DNA from: Arenicola marina
Taxonomy: Eukaryota > Annelida > Polychaeta > Arenicolidae
Length of the DNA stretch: 64,000 bases
NCBI GenBank assembly: GCA_964019135.1
Contig: OZ025252.1
Coordinates: forward strand, 7,208,823 to 7,272,822
Direction of reading: 5' to 3'
Of this stretch, positions 20,488-31,985 are shown piece after piece. The stretch's first letter is position 1, and each line of letters begins with the position of its first letter. The position numbers and the translations under genes were made by a program. The notes beneath the pieces are model-generated. The model saw only the letters and a program-made list of their open reading frames with translations, was not told where the DNA came from and did no database searches.

Positions 20488-23400
20488 ATGGCTGAGGAGG
20501 ATTCCGATTTCAGTTATAATCCAGGTTTCTCCAGTTATCTTTTGTATATTTGTGTATGCTTGTATGCATTAACTCTTCCATAGTAATGTAACATAAATGC
20601 TTCTGATCGATGTTTGGGATATGCGACTTTTGATCAATTATAGCCACATTTGATGAGTGATTCTGTCAGATTCCTTTATTATCGCTCTATTAGAACCGAT
20701 TGTTGCCGACAAAGTTGGAACTGCGATGACAGCGAGAGAAACACAATGTTGATAATATGGATAAGTGCTACCTAAACTGAATGCTAGAGTATATAGCTCA
20801 ACTAATTCAGCTATTCCGATACATCAAGATCAATATTGCATATAAATTCTTACATCGGTTTGCAATAATACATATCTTTTATCATTTTTGTGTGTAGATG
20901 TAACAGATTGTAAAATGTATAAACGAATTGTGGTATGTTAATTTACTGTCATATTTACTGTTTGATCAATGTCTGCCAAAAATATTGTAAGTATATATTG
21001 TAAGTATACATCAGATTAGTTATTATATATTAAAAAATTCATTTAAAAAATAATAAAACGATTACAGTAATTTCTAGCCCTGAAGAACCCAGGCCTCGTT
21101 ACTGCTCGGCCAGGGTCCTGAAGTGCAGCCTGCAAATCCTCAGCGATTTGAAACCCCTCCACTTTAATCTGACTAGTGTCACTTTGTGGGTGAATACCAC
21201 GTCCAATCCTTATTATATTTGAATTTTACATACCTTAAACTATCTATTTACGTATAGTTTGTTTCTTTAAAGAATTGTTGATATCCACAATACCGGCGAT
21301 ATTCCGCATTTCATTCGTAAAATGCGTGCAGCCATTCGAAGTGACAAGCGGCAACTTTGTCAACAGATGGTGCTACAGGGCGGAAGCGGCAAATTCCCCG
21401 GTTTTACCGGTTTACCTCATACAATTTTACTGAGCGCTCACGCTCGATCCCAAGACGTTTTCGTGCATAACTACAAGAAAATAAAATGAGTGTCTTGTGG
21501 ATGTGGAAATCGCAACATAATGATGACACTAAGATTGAATGAAGCCTTGCATTATACTGTGCGATCTTTGTGTCTTTGTTATATCACGATTTCCACATCC
21601 AGAAGACACCCATTTTATTTTCTTGTAGTTATACGTGAAAACGTCTTGGGATCGAGCGCCCAGTAAAATTGTATGAGGTAAACCGGTAAAACCGGGGAAT
21701 TTGCCGCTTCCACCCTGTAGCGCCATCTGCTGACAAAGTTGCCGCTTGTCACTTCGAATGGCTGCACGCATTTTACGAATGAAATGTGGAATATCGCCGG
21801 TATTGTGGACATCAACAGTTCTTTAAAGAAACAAACTATACGTAAATAGATAGTTTAAGGTATGTAGAATTCAAATATAATAAGGATTAGATGTGGTATT
21901 CACCCACAAAGTGACACTAGTCAGATTAAAGTGGAGGGGTTTCAAATCGCTGAGGATTTGCAGGCTGCACTACCCCTCCCTTACCTGACTAGCCAGGGAG
22001 ATAGGGGGTAATTTATGTGTGAACAGAGTTAAATACTCATCACATGGTTATATGAATAGAGATTTTGCTGTAAATTTACTTTCACAATGTTTTTATCTAT
22101 CAGTGATATCAACATGCATCATGCACATATTGTTTCAATGTGAGGGTGAATTTTGCACTGAATATGTAACTTATACACTGGTGTGACTTACCCCCTGACA
22201 ATTATGGTATATTAAATATTGTAGAATTTTTTTACATACCTGGTCTAAAATAAGTAATTAAAGGAGACTAGCATAGAAGAGTGGAATCAATCCATCTGTG
22301 TAACAAAATGGGCTGGCATAGAGTAGTCTGGTTCTAGGCCCAGTGCAACTAAGTAGGGGTGGCAATTATGAGTATGCTTTTATAACCCTGTGATTGGCAG
22401 AGTGTTTATGTTGGAGTCAGACATAGCTAACCCAGCGTAAGTTCCCCTATAATACAGTGTGAGCCCCATTCACTTGGCATCCGTCTATGCCATGCTTAGA
22501 ATTAAGCAGGTAGTCAGTACTTGAATGAGGCTAGATGCGAGTCCACCTTAATCCCAGAATCAGTAGATGTTGACTTTTGATAATTCTTTAGACATTACCG
22601 TAAACTGCCTATTTGAAGCTGCGGCTTATATTAGGAAGTTGGAGGTTCCACTTTCCGGGTTTGAGTTGCAAGTCAGGGTGCAGCTTTAAATAGGGCCTTT
22701 TGCCGATTTCAAATGAGCGTGGCGAGAAAAGCGGGGGGAGGGTAATATTACCGGTGGGTGGCCAAAATAATTTATTGTCATATAAGTCAACGAGTTGGGC
22801 AATCATTAAACTTAAAAGCTGTAAATTGATATGGCTGTCGCTGGCCTCGCACCAAATGCAATAAGTTAATTGTGCCAGACAGAAACTTGATACTGAGTAG
22901 GTACGACAGTGATTCATAAACATGCAGTAAGAGCCAGCCACTGGTGTGACACTTGATAAGAGCTGAGATAGTAGAGGGAGAGGTGAATGTTGTTAGTAGT
23001 CATCACTGCTTGTATAAACAATTAATTGGCTTGGTAGGGGCCAGGAGAGCCAGCCACTGGTGTGACACTTGTATAAACAATTAATTGGTTTGGTTGGCGG
23101 GATGGGATTAAGAAGGGATACAGGGTGGGGCGGGGTAGAGGTCGAGAGGCCAAAGTCTGGGTGCGGCTTATAATATGTCGTTTTCGGGAAATGGTTTTGG
23201 GTGCGCGCCAACCCGGTATTGAGGCGAAAGTTGGGGTGTGGCTTCTAATATGTATGTGACTTCAAATAGGCAGTTTACGGTATATATTACTGGTATATCA
23301 TTTCCCAGAATCATATGAAATTAGTGATGAAATAAAGTCTGAGTATCAAGCATTAATCATGTAATTTTTCAATTGTAAAATCGCAGGAATTACATTGTCA

Positions 23401-26400
23401 ATAATGGCTTAAATTAGTTACCAGCTGTCTGTTTCTGACTGCCTGCTTCCCAGTCAAGGTAGAGAGGAGAGGAACCAGGAAAACCAGTAAAATACAAATT
23501 TGTTCATCAAGTCATTTGTTTTTAGGAGATATTTCTGTGGGTATCTTGTGTCTAAAGCATGTTCATTGCAGAATGTTTTTTATGTTCAAGATGCCAATTA
23601 TGATGAAGCAACTATGGCACAACAGCGGGAAATTGAGAAAGAGGTAGGAAAGCCTAACTGAAATACTTTGTTCACATGCATATTGACAGTTACACATGAA
23701 TCTATTTATCTCTGTAAGTTGCCAATACTTGGATGGTATTTACTGGCAAGTGTGTATTTGTGTATAAAAAATAATATTTTCCTTCTCTTTCTACAGTCAC
23801 TTATGAGCCATGAGCGAATGGTCAAGAATTTTTTCTTGTTTGCTATGTTAAAAATATTGTATCTCACATGTGACTATAACAAACAAATTACTACTGGGAG
23901 CATAGCTAACACTATTATTGGTTTTGAATTTTATGTTGACTGATTATGATTAACAATACTTTTGCAGATAGTTACTGCTCAAAATATAATAGGAGATAGG
24001 GAAGACTTCTCTGGTCTGATCAAAGAATATGCTAAAGAGGATGACATATATCAACAAAAACTCAAGGTTAGTCTTTAAAGCATAAGCAAATACAAAACTT
24101 GTGCATATTTTGTGATGTCAGCAGATATGACAGCTCAGACCAACACAATCAGTACTATCAAGTTTTAAGCATATTTCATCTGGAGTGTTCAGGGTAAAGG
24201 CCATGAAACGTTTTCAGGTATGAATTGTATTAGATTACTAGCCAAATGGAAGGCAACTGAGTTGTACAAACATCTGATTTAATAAAATACAAAGTACTTG
24301 TAAAATGATCACCCCAAGTTTCTTGTATATAAGTACATGTATATTTATCTGTAATATTTTAATAACGAGTTATTCGTTTGTATCGAAACAGGACCTCCAG
24401 AGTAAATATAACCATATGCGGCGAACCAGGGGTGATGGCAACTGTTTCTTCCGTGCCTTTGGCTTTGCCTATTTTGAAAAATTGCTGCAAGACCAAGAAG
24501 AGTTCAAAAGGTACAGGTTAAATTTGATATTCTGTAACAAGTTACATACCATACGTCAGTCCTTGGTACAAAAACTTCCGACCTGCTGTCACAGAAAACT
24601 ATTAAAAATGCCTTCTCTGTGGTATATGTTGCTACAATAGAATAATTACAAATGACTAAGAAAAAGAAATTTGGTTAAATTGAAGATCATAATGTATGCA
24701 TAAATATGGTTCGTCCCTTCATGAATGTGTTACGTACTGATGGCTTTGGTAACCTAGCAACAGTTCTGAGGTGCTAAACTGTATGTGTCTTCCACAGTGA
24801 TTTTTATACCCACATATTGGTTTTTTGGCCAATAGTTGATAATATGTAATAAATTTTCAGATTTAAAGATTTTGCTGTAAAAAGTAAAGAAAGTCTTCTC
24901 AGTCTTGGCTTTCCTCAATTTACTCTGGAAGACTTCCATGATGTGGTGAGTGTTTATTCTATTTCAATACGAATAATGCATTCTGTTTCAATTCCCCTAG
25001 CCATTTCTGTGTGATTTACCTCGTAAATCTATAAACTGTTTTCAGAACAACTAAGTAAAAATTGATCCATTGTGTCATATGATATTTTATATTGGTAAAA
25101 CATGAAAGAAAACCCACGTCTCTCATCTCTTGTCATACCTAAAGTCCTCATTTCACAATGGCTTGAACATTAATGATACTACCGGCACTTGCTTTACATG
25201 TTTTAATATGCGTGGTTTCTATTTTGGTGGTGCTGTAGTTTATAGAAGTGCTGGACAAAGTGGGAGCACAGTGCTCTTTAGAGGATCTCCTGGGGATCTT
25301 CAACGACCAAGGTTACTCAGACTACTTGGTCGTCTATTTGAGGTAGGTAGTCGTAACTGATATAACAGCATTAGTATAAGTTACTTTAGCCTTACCATAA
25401 TTACCGATTTTTTTATTATTATTATGTATTTATCTCTTCAAATGAATTCTTTATAAAATGGATAAATCTTTGCTTTCTTGGACTCGCTTGAGCTGCTGCT
25501 CCTGGAAAATAATGTCCATAGTTCTTCACTGATGTGATGTGTGCACTTTGGCAGGTTACTGGTGTCTGGTCAACTGCAAAGAGAAGACGAATTCTATGCA
25601 AATTTCATCGATGGTGAAAGAACAGTGAAGGAATTTTGTGGTCAGGTAATTAATCTTGCGAATCCCACCCGTACAACTTTTTTTACTAAGGACCGAGGGA
25701 CATTAGAACCTTTTAATTGTCACCTGAAGACAATAAGCTGCATGGAAAATATGACGCTACGAGCTCGTAACTTTTGTGAAAGGATATCGGGTCATTTGGT
25801 GAACATGTGATCGTTGATTTAGGAGGTGGGGCAGCGGTCTGGACGATAGTTGGGATATATTTTATCCAGATTATTCATTGTCCCCGGCGGATCGTTGGCG
25901 TTAATTTTAGCCGTCGTGTTCACAAACCTGGCCTAAGACATTAGGGGCGGGCCCGATAGCTCAGTGGGCTAGAGCGCTCGCCTTGAGTATTCTGGCCACC
26001 TGAGCGGCTAACGGCACATGGATCGATGGTTCGAGCCCCGCTGTGGCCATGTCTGTGTGGTCGCAGGGTAAAGATCCCATGTTCTTCTTCGCAAAGAGTA
26101 GGGGTTTCCCCCGGGGACATGGCTCCATTCTCCCATCCTTCTCTCATTGACGCGATATGACCAAAAGTGGTTAAAGCGTCCTGAATATACAGCAAACCAA
26201 TCTAAGACATGATTTTACTTGATGTCTTCTTTCAGGAGGTGGAACCGATGGGGAAGGAGAGCGACCACATCCACATCACGGCTCTGTCGGCCACGACCGG
26301 GGTGGCGGTCAGGGTGGCCTACATGGACCGGGGGGAGGGCGCCACCGTCATCACTCATGACTTCCCCGATGGCTCCCAGCCCCTCGTCCACTTCCTGTAC

Positions 26401-26433
26401 AAACCGGGACACTATGACATCCTGTACCCGTGA
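20488..26433 (+). CDS. OTUB1: Otubain-type ubiquitin thioesterase (8 exons)
   Basis: A cytosolic OTU cysteine protease that removes ubiquitin, typically Lys48-linked. Exons: 20488-20524, 23572-23643, 23968-24066, 24392-24510, 24861-24945, 25239-25342, 25555-25645, 26236-26433. Recognisable blocks are YDEATMAQQREIEKE, EYAKEDDIYQQKLK, the catalytic RGDGNCFFRAFGFAYFEKLL (Asp and Cys), FNDQGYSDYLVVYLR, EVEPMGKESDHIHI, YMDRGEG and the terminal GHYDILYP with the catalytic His. Exons 2-8 join in phase. Exon 1 (MAEEDSDFSYNP) ends in phase 1 at its best donor while exon 2 needs phase 0, so a small exon or a one-base error (T6 run at 23576-23581) is missing. Lysine-depth and length fit OTUB1 better than OTUB2. 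The last exon is much more GC-rich than the others. A SINE sits 25 bp before its acceptor, and a minisatellite starts at the stop codon. Confidence 0.9.
21122..21970. repeat. Large inverted repeat (~395-bp arms) in OTUB intron 1
   Basis: The arms at about 21122-21519 and 21581-21970 are inverted copies with few differences; shared marks are GTGCAGCCTGCAAATCCTCA, ATAGTTTGTTTCTTTAAAGA, CCGGTTTTACCGGTTTACC and CCCAAGACGTTTTC. The loop is about 60 bp. The intron transcript could form a long hairpin. No clear target duplication was found, and the outer 50 bp on each side are only loosely related. Probably another fold-back element. Confidence 0.9.
22470..22555 (+). repeat. 5S rRNA-like fragment (pseudogene or SINE head)
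   Basis: GAATTAAGCAGG followed by AGTCAGTACTTGAATGAGGC and CGAGTCCACC follows the order of the internal control region of 5S rRNA (A-box GTTAAGCA, C-box AGTACTTGGATGGG). It is too diverged and too short at the 5' side to be a working 5S gene. It lies in OTUB intron 1. It may be the head of a 5S-derived SINE. Confidence 0.5.
22596..23282. mobile_element. MITE with TACCGTAAACTGCC termini
   Basis: The ends TACCGTAAACTGCCTATTTG and its inverse (CAAATAGGCAGTTTACGGTA) bound about 690 bp. The outermost TA may be the target duplication, as in Tc1/mariner-like elements. Inside, GAGCCAGCCACTGGTGTGAC and TGTATAAACAATTAATTGG each occur twice, which indicates an internal duplication. No transposase ORF. 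It lies in OTUB intron 1. Confidence 0.8.
25942..26201 (+). repeat. tRNA-derived SINE, copy 4 (full length, 9-bp target duplication)
   Basis: The head is GATAGCTCAGTGGGCTAGAGCG (A box, quoted in part elsewhere), then a B box GGTTCGAGCCCCG, then the CATGTCTGTGTGGTCGCAGG body and a 3' tail ending AATATACAGCAAACCAAT. CTAAGACAT flanks both sides (25933-25941 and 26202-26210), as expected for LINE-mediated insertion. It is in sense orientation in the last OTUB intron; the right duplication ends 25 bp before the AG of exon 26236-26433. Confidence 0.9.
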
Positions 26434-28250
26434 GCGAGGCGCCCTCTAGCCGTGAGTGAGACGCCCCCTATCCGAAAATGAGGCGCCCTCTACCCGTGGG
26501 TCAGGCGGCCCTCTACCCCGTCGGTCACGCGGCCCTCTACCCCGTTGGTTAGGCGGCCCTCTACCCGTCGGTCAGGCGGCTCTCTACCCGTAGGTCAGGC
26601 GGCCCTCTACCCGTGGGTCAGACGGCATTCTACCCGTGGGTCAGGCAGCCCTCTACCCCGTGGTTCACGCGGCCCTCTACCCGTGGGTCAGACGGCATTC
26701 TACCCGTGGGTCAGGCAGCCCTCTACCCCGTGGTTCACGCGGCCCTCTACCCGTGGGTCAGGCGGCCCTCTACCCGTGGGTCAGGCGGCCCTCTACCCGT
26801 GGGTCAGGCGGCCCTCTACCCGTGGGTCAGGCGGCCCTCTACCCGTGGGTCAGGCAGCCCTCTACCCGTGGGTCAGGCAGTCCTCTACCCGTGGGTCAGG
26901 CGGCCCTCTACCCGTGGGTCAGGCAATCCTCTACCCGTGGGTCAAGCAGTCCTCTACCCGTGGGTCAGGCGACCCTCTACCCGTGGATCAGGCAGCCCTC
27001 TACCCGTGGGTCAGGCAGTCCTCTACCCGTGGGTCAGGCAGCCCTCTACCCGTGGGTCAGGCGGCCCTCTACCCGTGGATCGGGCAGTCCTCTACCCGTG
27101 GGTCAGGCAGTCCTCTACCCGTGGGTCAGACAGTCCTCTACCCGTGGGTCAGGCAGTCCTCTACCCGTGGGTCAGGCGGCCCTCTACCCGTGGGTCAGGC
27201 GGCCCTCTACCCGTGGGTCAGGCAGTCCTCTACCCGTGGGTCAGGCGGCCCTCTACCCGTGGGTCAGGCGGCCCTCTTCCCGTGGGTCAGGCGGCCCTCT
27301 ACCCGTGGGTCAGGCGGCTCTCTACCCGTGGGTCAGGCAGCCCTCTACCCGTGGGTCAGGCAGTCCTCTACCCGTGGGTCAGGCAGCCCTCTACCCGTGG
27401 GTCAGGCGGCCCTCTACCCGTGGGTCAGGCAGTCCTCTACCCGTGGGTCAGGCAGTCCTCTACCCGTGGGTCAGGCAGTCCTCTACCCGTGGGTCAGGCA
27501 GTCCTCTACCCGTGGGTCAGGCAGCCCTCTACCCGTGGGTCAGGCAGTCCTCTACCCGTGGGTCAGGCAGTCCTCTAACCGTGGGTCAGGCGGCCCTCTA
27601 CCCGTGGGTCAGGCAGCCCTCTACCCGTGGGTCAAGCAACCTTTTACCCGTGGGTCAGGCGGCCCTCTACCCGTGGGGTCAGGCGGCCCTCTAACCGTGG
27701 GTCAGGCGGCTCTCTTCCCGTAAGTCAGGCGGCCCTCTACCCGTGGGTCAGGCGGCTCTCTTCCCGTGGGTCAGGCGGCTCTCTTCCCGTGGGTCAGGCG
27801 GCCCTCTACCCGAGGGTCAGGCGGCCCTCTACCTGTGGGTCAGGAAGTCCTCTACCTTTGGGTCAGGCGGCCCTCTACCCGTGGGTCAGGCGGCCCTCTA
27901 CCCATGGGTCAGGCGGCCCTCTACCCGTGGGTCAGGCAGCCCTCTACCCGTGGGTCAGGCGGCCCTCTACCCGTGGGTCAGGCAGCCCTCTACCCGTAGG
28001 TCAAACGGCCGTCTACCCGTTAGTCAAGCAGTCCTCTACCCTTGGGTCAGGCGGCCCTCTACCCGTGGGTCAGGCGGCCCTCTACCCGTTGGTCAGGCAG
28101 CCCTCTACCCGTGGGTCAGGCAACCTTCTACCCGTTGGCCAGGCGGCCCTCTACCCGTGGGTCAGGCAGCCCTCTACCCGTGGGTCAGGCAGCCCTCTAC
28201 CCGTGGGTCAGGCAACCTTCTACCCGTGGGTGAGACGGCCCTCTACCGAT
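26421..28250. repeat. Minisatellite, 23-bp unit, beginning at the OTUB stop codon
   Basis: About 79 copies of CCTCTACCCGTGGGTCAGGC plus GGC. The first unit, CCTGTACCCGTGAGCGAGGC, is the last OTUB codons plus TGA. The next two units (CCTCTAGCCGTGAGTGAGAC; CCTATCCGAAAATGAGGC) are intermediates. Units vary mainly between GGCGGCC and GGCAGTC/GGCAGCC. A 23-bp unit rotates the frame, so three overlapping frames stay open (PLPVGQAALYPWVRRPSTRG type); these are not genes. It lies in the presumptive OTUB 3' UTR. Confidence 0.95.
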
Positions 28251-28801
28251 GGCAAGAGTTGCAGTGAGTTGCTGTGATATCAAAAGATGAAGGTGCCATG
28301 GTCGTAACATAGACATGGTTCTTATTCCATGTAAATATGTGAAAACGATTGTTTGTAAGCATGAAACAATAACTCAAACATCGTAATGCGTTTATGTGGA
28401 ATTGTGAAGTTCGCTTGCTTGCGAGATTAACCGAGTGGTAGCGCCACTGTCGGCAGCAAAATGGTTCTATTAGACCCTGGATGTATCTCGGGCTTGTTGA
28501 CAATAGGATCATTTTGTTTCTGCCTATCACTGAATATCAATGGGTGAAGAAATGCAGCAGATGATGCTTGCTGTCATTTGGTGTCTTCCCCTCTCCCTGA
28601 CCTCATGTAAAGGTCATCGGAGCAGACGATCCAGTTCTACCGTCGCTCATGTTTTCAAACCTGATGAATTGCACAACAGACGATTTTAAAACCTCTACAG
28701 TCGATTGTTGATTCACTTCCCAGTGACCTTGGGCCGTTGTCTGGGACGCAGACCACGGATTCTGTGTAAACGTCCACCTTTATTATAATGCCCACTCTAC
28801 C

Positions 28802-29220
28802 CCCGCCAAAACAGTTAAAGTTGCATATCGAGCTCTTTCCCGCCAAAACTATAGAGGTCAAAATACAAATAAGAATCAATCCTTGAATCGTTCAAGATTT
28901 CTTTTGTCTATACTCCACCCATGCCAGACTGTCAAATAGAGTCTCTTAGCTTTGCCCGTGATATCAATTTACCACAAGTTTTCAACTTAGTGGTAAACGT
29001 CATCAGTTTGTGTGCTTCGCGATGCTTTGGTATAAGTAGCAGTGCCGTGACAGAGTTCTGTGGTGTCCCGGGATAGACACGTTTGCCACACCACAGCCGA
29101 AACGGCGATGTTGATCAGGTTTCTGAATTTACAGAATAAAAAAATCGAGTTTTTCTGCATATTTTGATATAAATTTCGCCTGGGCAGGGTTTTGGCGGGA
29201 GAGAGCTCGATATGCAAATT
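28802..29220. repeat. Inverted pair of TTTTGGCGGGA-containing segments
   Basis: GCATATCGAGCTCTTTCCCG plus CCAAAAC at about 28823-28850 is the inverse of GTTTTGGCGGGAGAGAGCTC plus GATATGC at about 29190-29217; another CCGCCAAAAC lies at 28803. The cores resemble E2F sites (TTTCCCGCC). This could be the ends of a short element or paired regulatory sites; only the inverted similarity is directly seen. Confidence 0.45.
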
Positions 29221-30151
29221 TAAGCAAAAACGCCTGCTGCTATTTCTCTCGCGTTTATTTCTATTTCCAACACATTTATGGCGTGTGGTCTGTTTCGTTA
29301 TCGGCAAAAGTTCTTCGTTGGTGTTTAGACTGCTGTCGCACGTGGTTCGCGGGGTCTGATCGGGACAATCATATCATTCATTACCCGACGATATCGTATC
29401 GATTATCGTGTTTCCCATGTTTGTCAGTGGGCCTTTTTGTAGGCTTTTGGGATAAATATCGCTGTCGTCTTGGTAACATCGGTTTCATAGTCACACGGGA
29501 TTCGCCTTAGTGCCATAATTATTGGTCTGGTTGACTGACCAATTATAAGATAATAATAATAAATAAAAAAAACGTGTCTGGTGACATAAATGATTAGTCT
29601 TGAATGCTGTGGGTAGCAGTGTCTTTGTTGTGGACATAACTTCACCTCCAGCGGCTGAAGGCGGGTTGCATAGGCATGAACCCACCGATTCCACACCATG
29701 ATATATACGCCTAGTCGCTGGCCCCCTCGCACTGTGGAACGACCTGTACGTCTCGTATACCGTCGGGCGACCCCTGCGTGTGGCCGGTATTTAATACTAA
29801 CCCCAAGAATGGATATTTATATGTGGCTGGAAAGAGTTCTGCGGCGTGACTGTCTGGCGCGCTGCGTGGTATTCTAGCGGTTATTTGTACGGTCTCAACT
29901 GGTTAACATTCCCTTGTTAAACCGTCCTGAGACATTTCATCGCGATAGGGAAATAGTGAAAAGTGAATACGTGAAAATAAATAAATGAAATACGTGAAAA
30001 TAAATAAATGAAATACGTGATGCGTAACTGTGGTATATGTCAGTTACGATGAATCCACGAATGGATTTGTTGTCCTTGTCGTGATCTTCGTTTGCACGTT
30101 CGTGGATACCGTTGCGTCACCGGGGAGCTCTGCTCTGCTCTACTGTGACTA

Positions 30152-30445
30152 TTATGGTTGATATTCGTATGTAAATTTAGTTACATGTATAACAAGCCGT
30201 CGGAGTATCTGCGCGCGCATCGCTGCTCGTTGAGAGACCGGAACTGGCGTCATACCCCTACGTGAGCCAACCGTTATTACCCCTGAGGCCATCCAGAAGG
30301 GTGACTGAATTGTCTCAGGATCAGTTGGGGTGGCCATGACCCGGTATGTCACCGTGTGCGCGCCTTTTTCTTGTCTTGTCACATTGGAATTGTGGGCGGT
30401 TTCCCTGACAGAGGGTGACCCTAGCTGCGTTATGTATCGGAACAA
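30152..30445 (-). other. Unassigned 97-codon ORF
   Basis: Starts MFRYITQLGSPSVRET and ends at a stop near 30152. Composition is mixed and not repetitive, which is compatible with a coding exon, but I recognise no family and see no convincing splice context. It may be chance or an element remnant. Confidence 0.15.
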
Positions 30446-30620
30446 CGCGGTTGCGATCGCGTTTGACCACTTGTATTATTCTTTAATAAACCGTCAGTGA
30501 GAAACTGGTGACGGGGTCATTCACTTGTTTGTACACGCAGCACACACGTTGAACGGTACTATATTTTCTGTTGACTATACGTACAACAACAACGGTCTTT
30601 TTCTACTTCAACGCCAGTCG

Positions 30621-30835
30621 TTAAATGTAAAACAGATCCCTGACCCTCTTTTCGTGGAAAAACAAACTTCGTTTGAACTGTGAGACGCTGACCCTGATGT
30701 CCTGTGGTGGTGACTCATCCGCCCTCCAGGGGTCTGGACGAAAATAGGTCGATATTGCGCGTTCGACACACTCCGCTGCGTGGCCTGGTGAAGATTGAAC
30801 GATAGCGGGATCCGTCGCGCCCTGCATGAAGTAAC
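30621..30835 (-). other. Unassigned ORF with a possible splice acceptor
   Basis: On the minus strand a CAG at 30838-30836 precedes an open frame (YFMQGATDPAIVQSSPGHAA at its start) that runs to TAA at 30623-30621. It could be a terminal exon of an unknown gene. No domain was recognised and no upstream exon found. Confidence 0.18.
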
Positions 30836-31724
30836 CTGGTAATGCACCGCGTGTAAGTAAGAATTATTCTAGCGTTCACGCCCCGCCCACAGCCAACATG
30901 TCTGTGCAGGGTGAAGGCCCAGAATAAAGACCGGTGACTAACCCTGCGTCATCCGGCGTCATTTTTTTTCCACTGCTTCTTTAGTAACCGTATCAGTTTA
31001 TATATAGATCTATATCAATCCATATATTTGAGGTGTGGATTCAATAATAGGATTTTAATACTCCTCATGCGCGAAAGACAATTAAAATGCAAAAACATCT
31101 CATTGATCCACGGCAAGGTGTGGCAGGGGTATTCTAATCAAAATGTAACATTCCTTCCCCCAATTGTAACAATGCATATATATGTATGAATTAGACTTAT
31201 AATAGCGACAAAATTGCAAACAAATCTTGTCTGAACATGCTTACACAGTGCCTTCGGGGTTGAGCATGTCTTCTTCCTATTCAGTCGCATAAAAAACTGT
31301 ATCCTTGCAAACTATGCGCTGGATGTATGCTATCCTTCTCGCAACGTTTGAAGCTACTCTTGCAGCCATTTTTATAGGTGGAAATTTATATTCTGAGCTC
31401 CTTGCAGTATGAAATAGGCATTTCTGTGTCCCACGTCATCAGATTGTGGACATTGTTGATGGTTTTTGCATGATAATATATAAAGAAAAGGTTAATTAAC
31501 ACTGAAACAGAGCAATGCGTTCAGTTCAGTTCTGCGAAACTATCCGTTACTTGATCAGGAGGGACAGGGTTGCTGTGCACTCGAGCATATTGATTCCAAG
31601 AGCATAGATGCGTCAATATTATGATGACGACAGATGTGACCATGTGACTCATTGTCATATCACCTCTTGCTATTAACGAACCGCGTCCGGATCAGTGTTT
31701 TGCCTCTTATTCGTCATGGTAAGG

Positions 31725-31985
31725 CTTCAAGCGGGTGTCTAACTTAATCTAATCGCGATTTGCACCAAACATTTACATCTTGAAATTAAATTGGCTAATG
31801 TTAACACTTCGTTTTGGCCGACTGGTAAGGAAAAACAAATTAAGCCAACCCGCTCCCACCAATGTCGAGCAGCACACGTATATTGTGACCCGGAAAATTG
31901 TGTTATTCGGAGGATAGACAATGGGGTATTACATAAATCGGTAAAGCAGCGTTGAGAACCAGGAAGATGGCACTTCCCAAAAGAA
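31725..31985. repeat. Dispersed repeat B, copy 2 (internally deleted)
   Basis: Matches both ends of 4363-5025: AATCGCGATTTGCACC, TTGGCCGACTGGTAAGG and AATGTCGAGCAGCACAC at the start, and GAGGATAGACAATGGGGTAT with TCGGTAAAGCAGCGTTGAG at the end. About 400 bp of the middle are missing compared with the long copy. Confidence 0.55.

Noticed and set aside
25942..26040. A tRNA gene on the plus strand (A and B boxes present)
   Set aside because: Boxes and spacing belong to a SINE head repeated six times in the window, with target duplications and a shared non-tRNA body; no complete cloverleaf.
26545..28277. Several overlapping long plus-strand frames (PLPVGQAALYPWV type)
   Set aside because: All three frames of the 23-bp minisatellite are open at once because the unit is not a multiple of three; nothing selects one of them.
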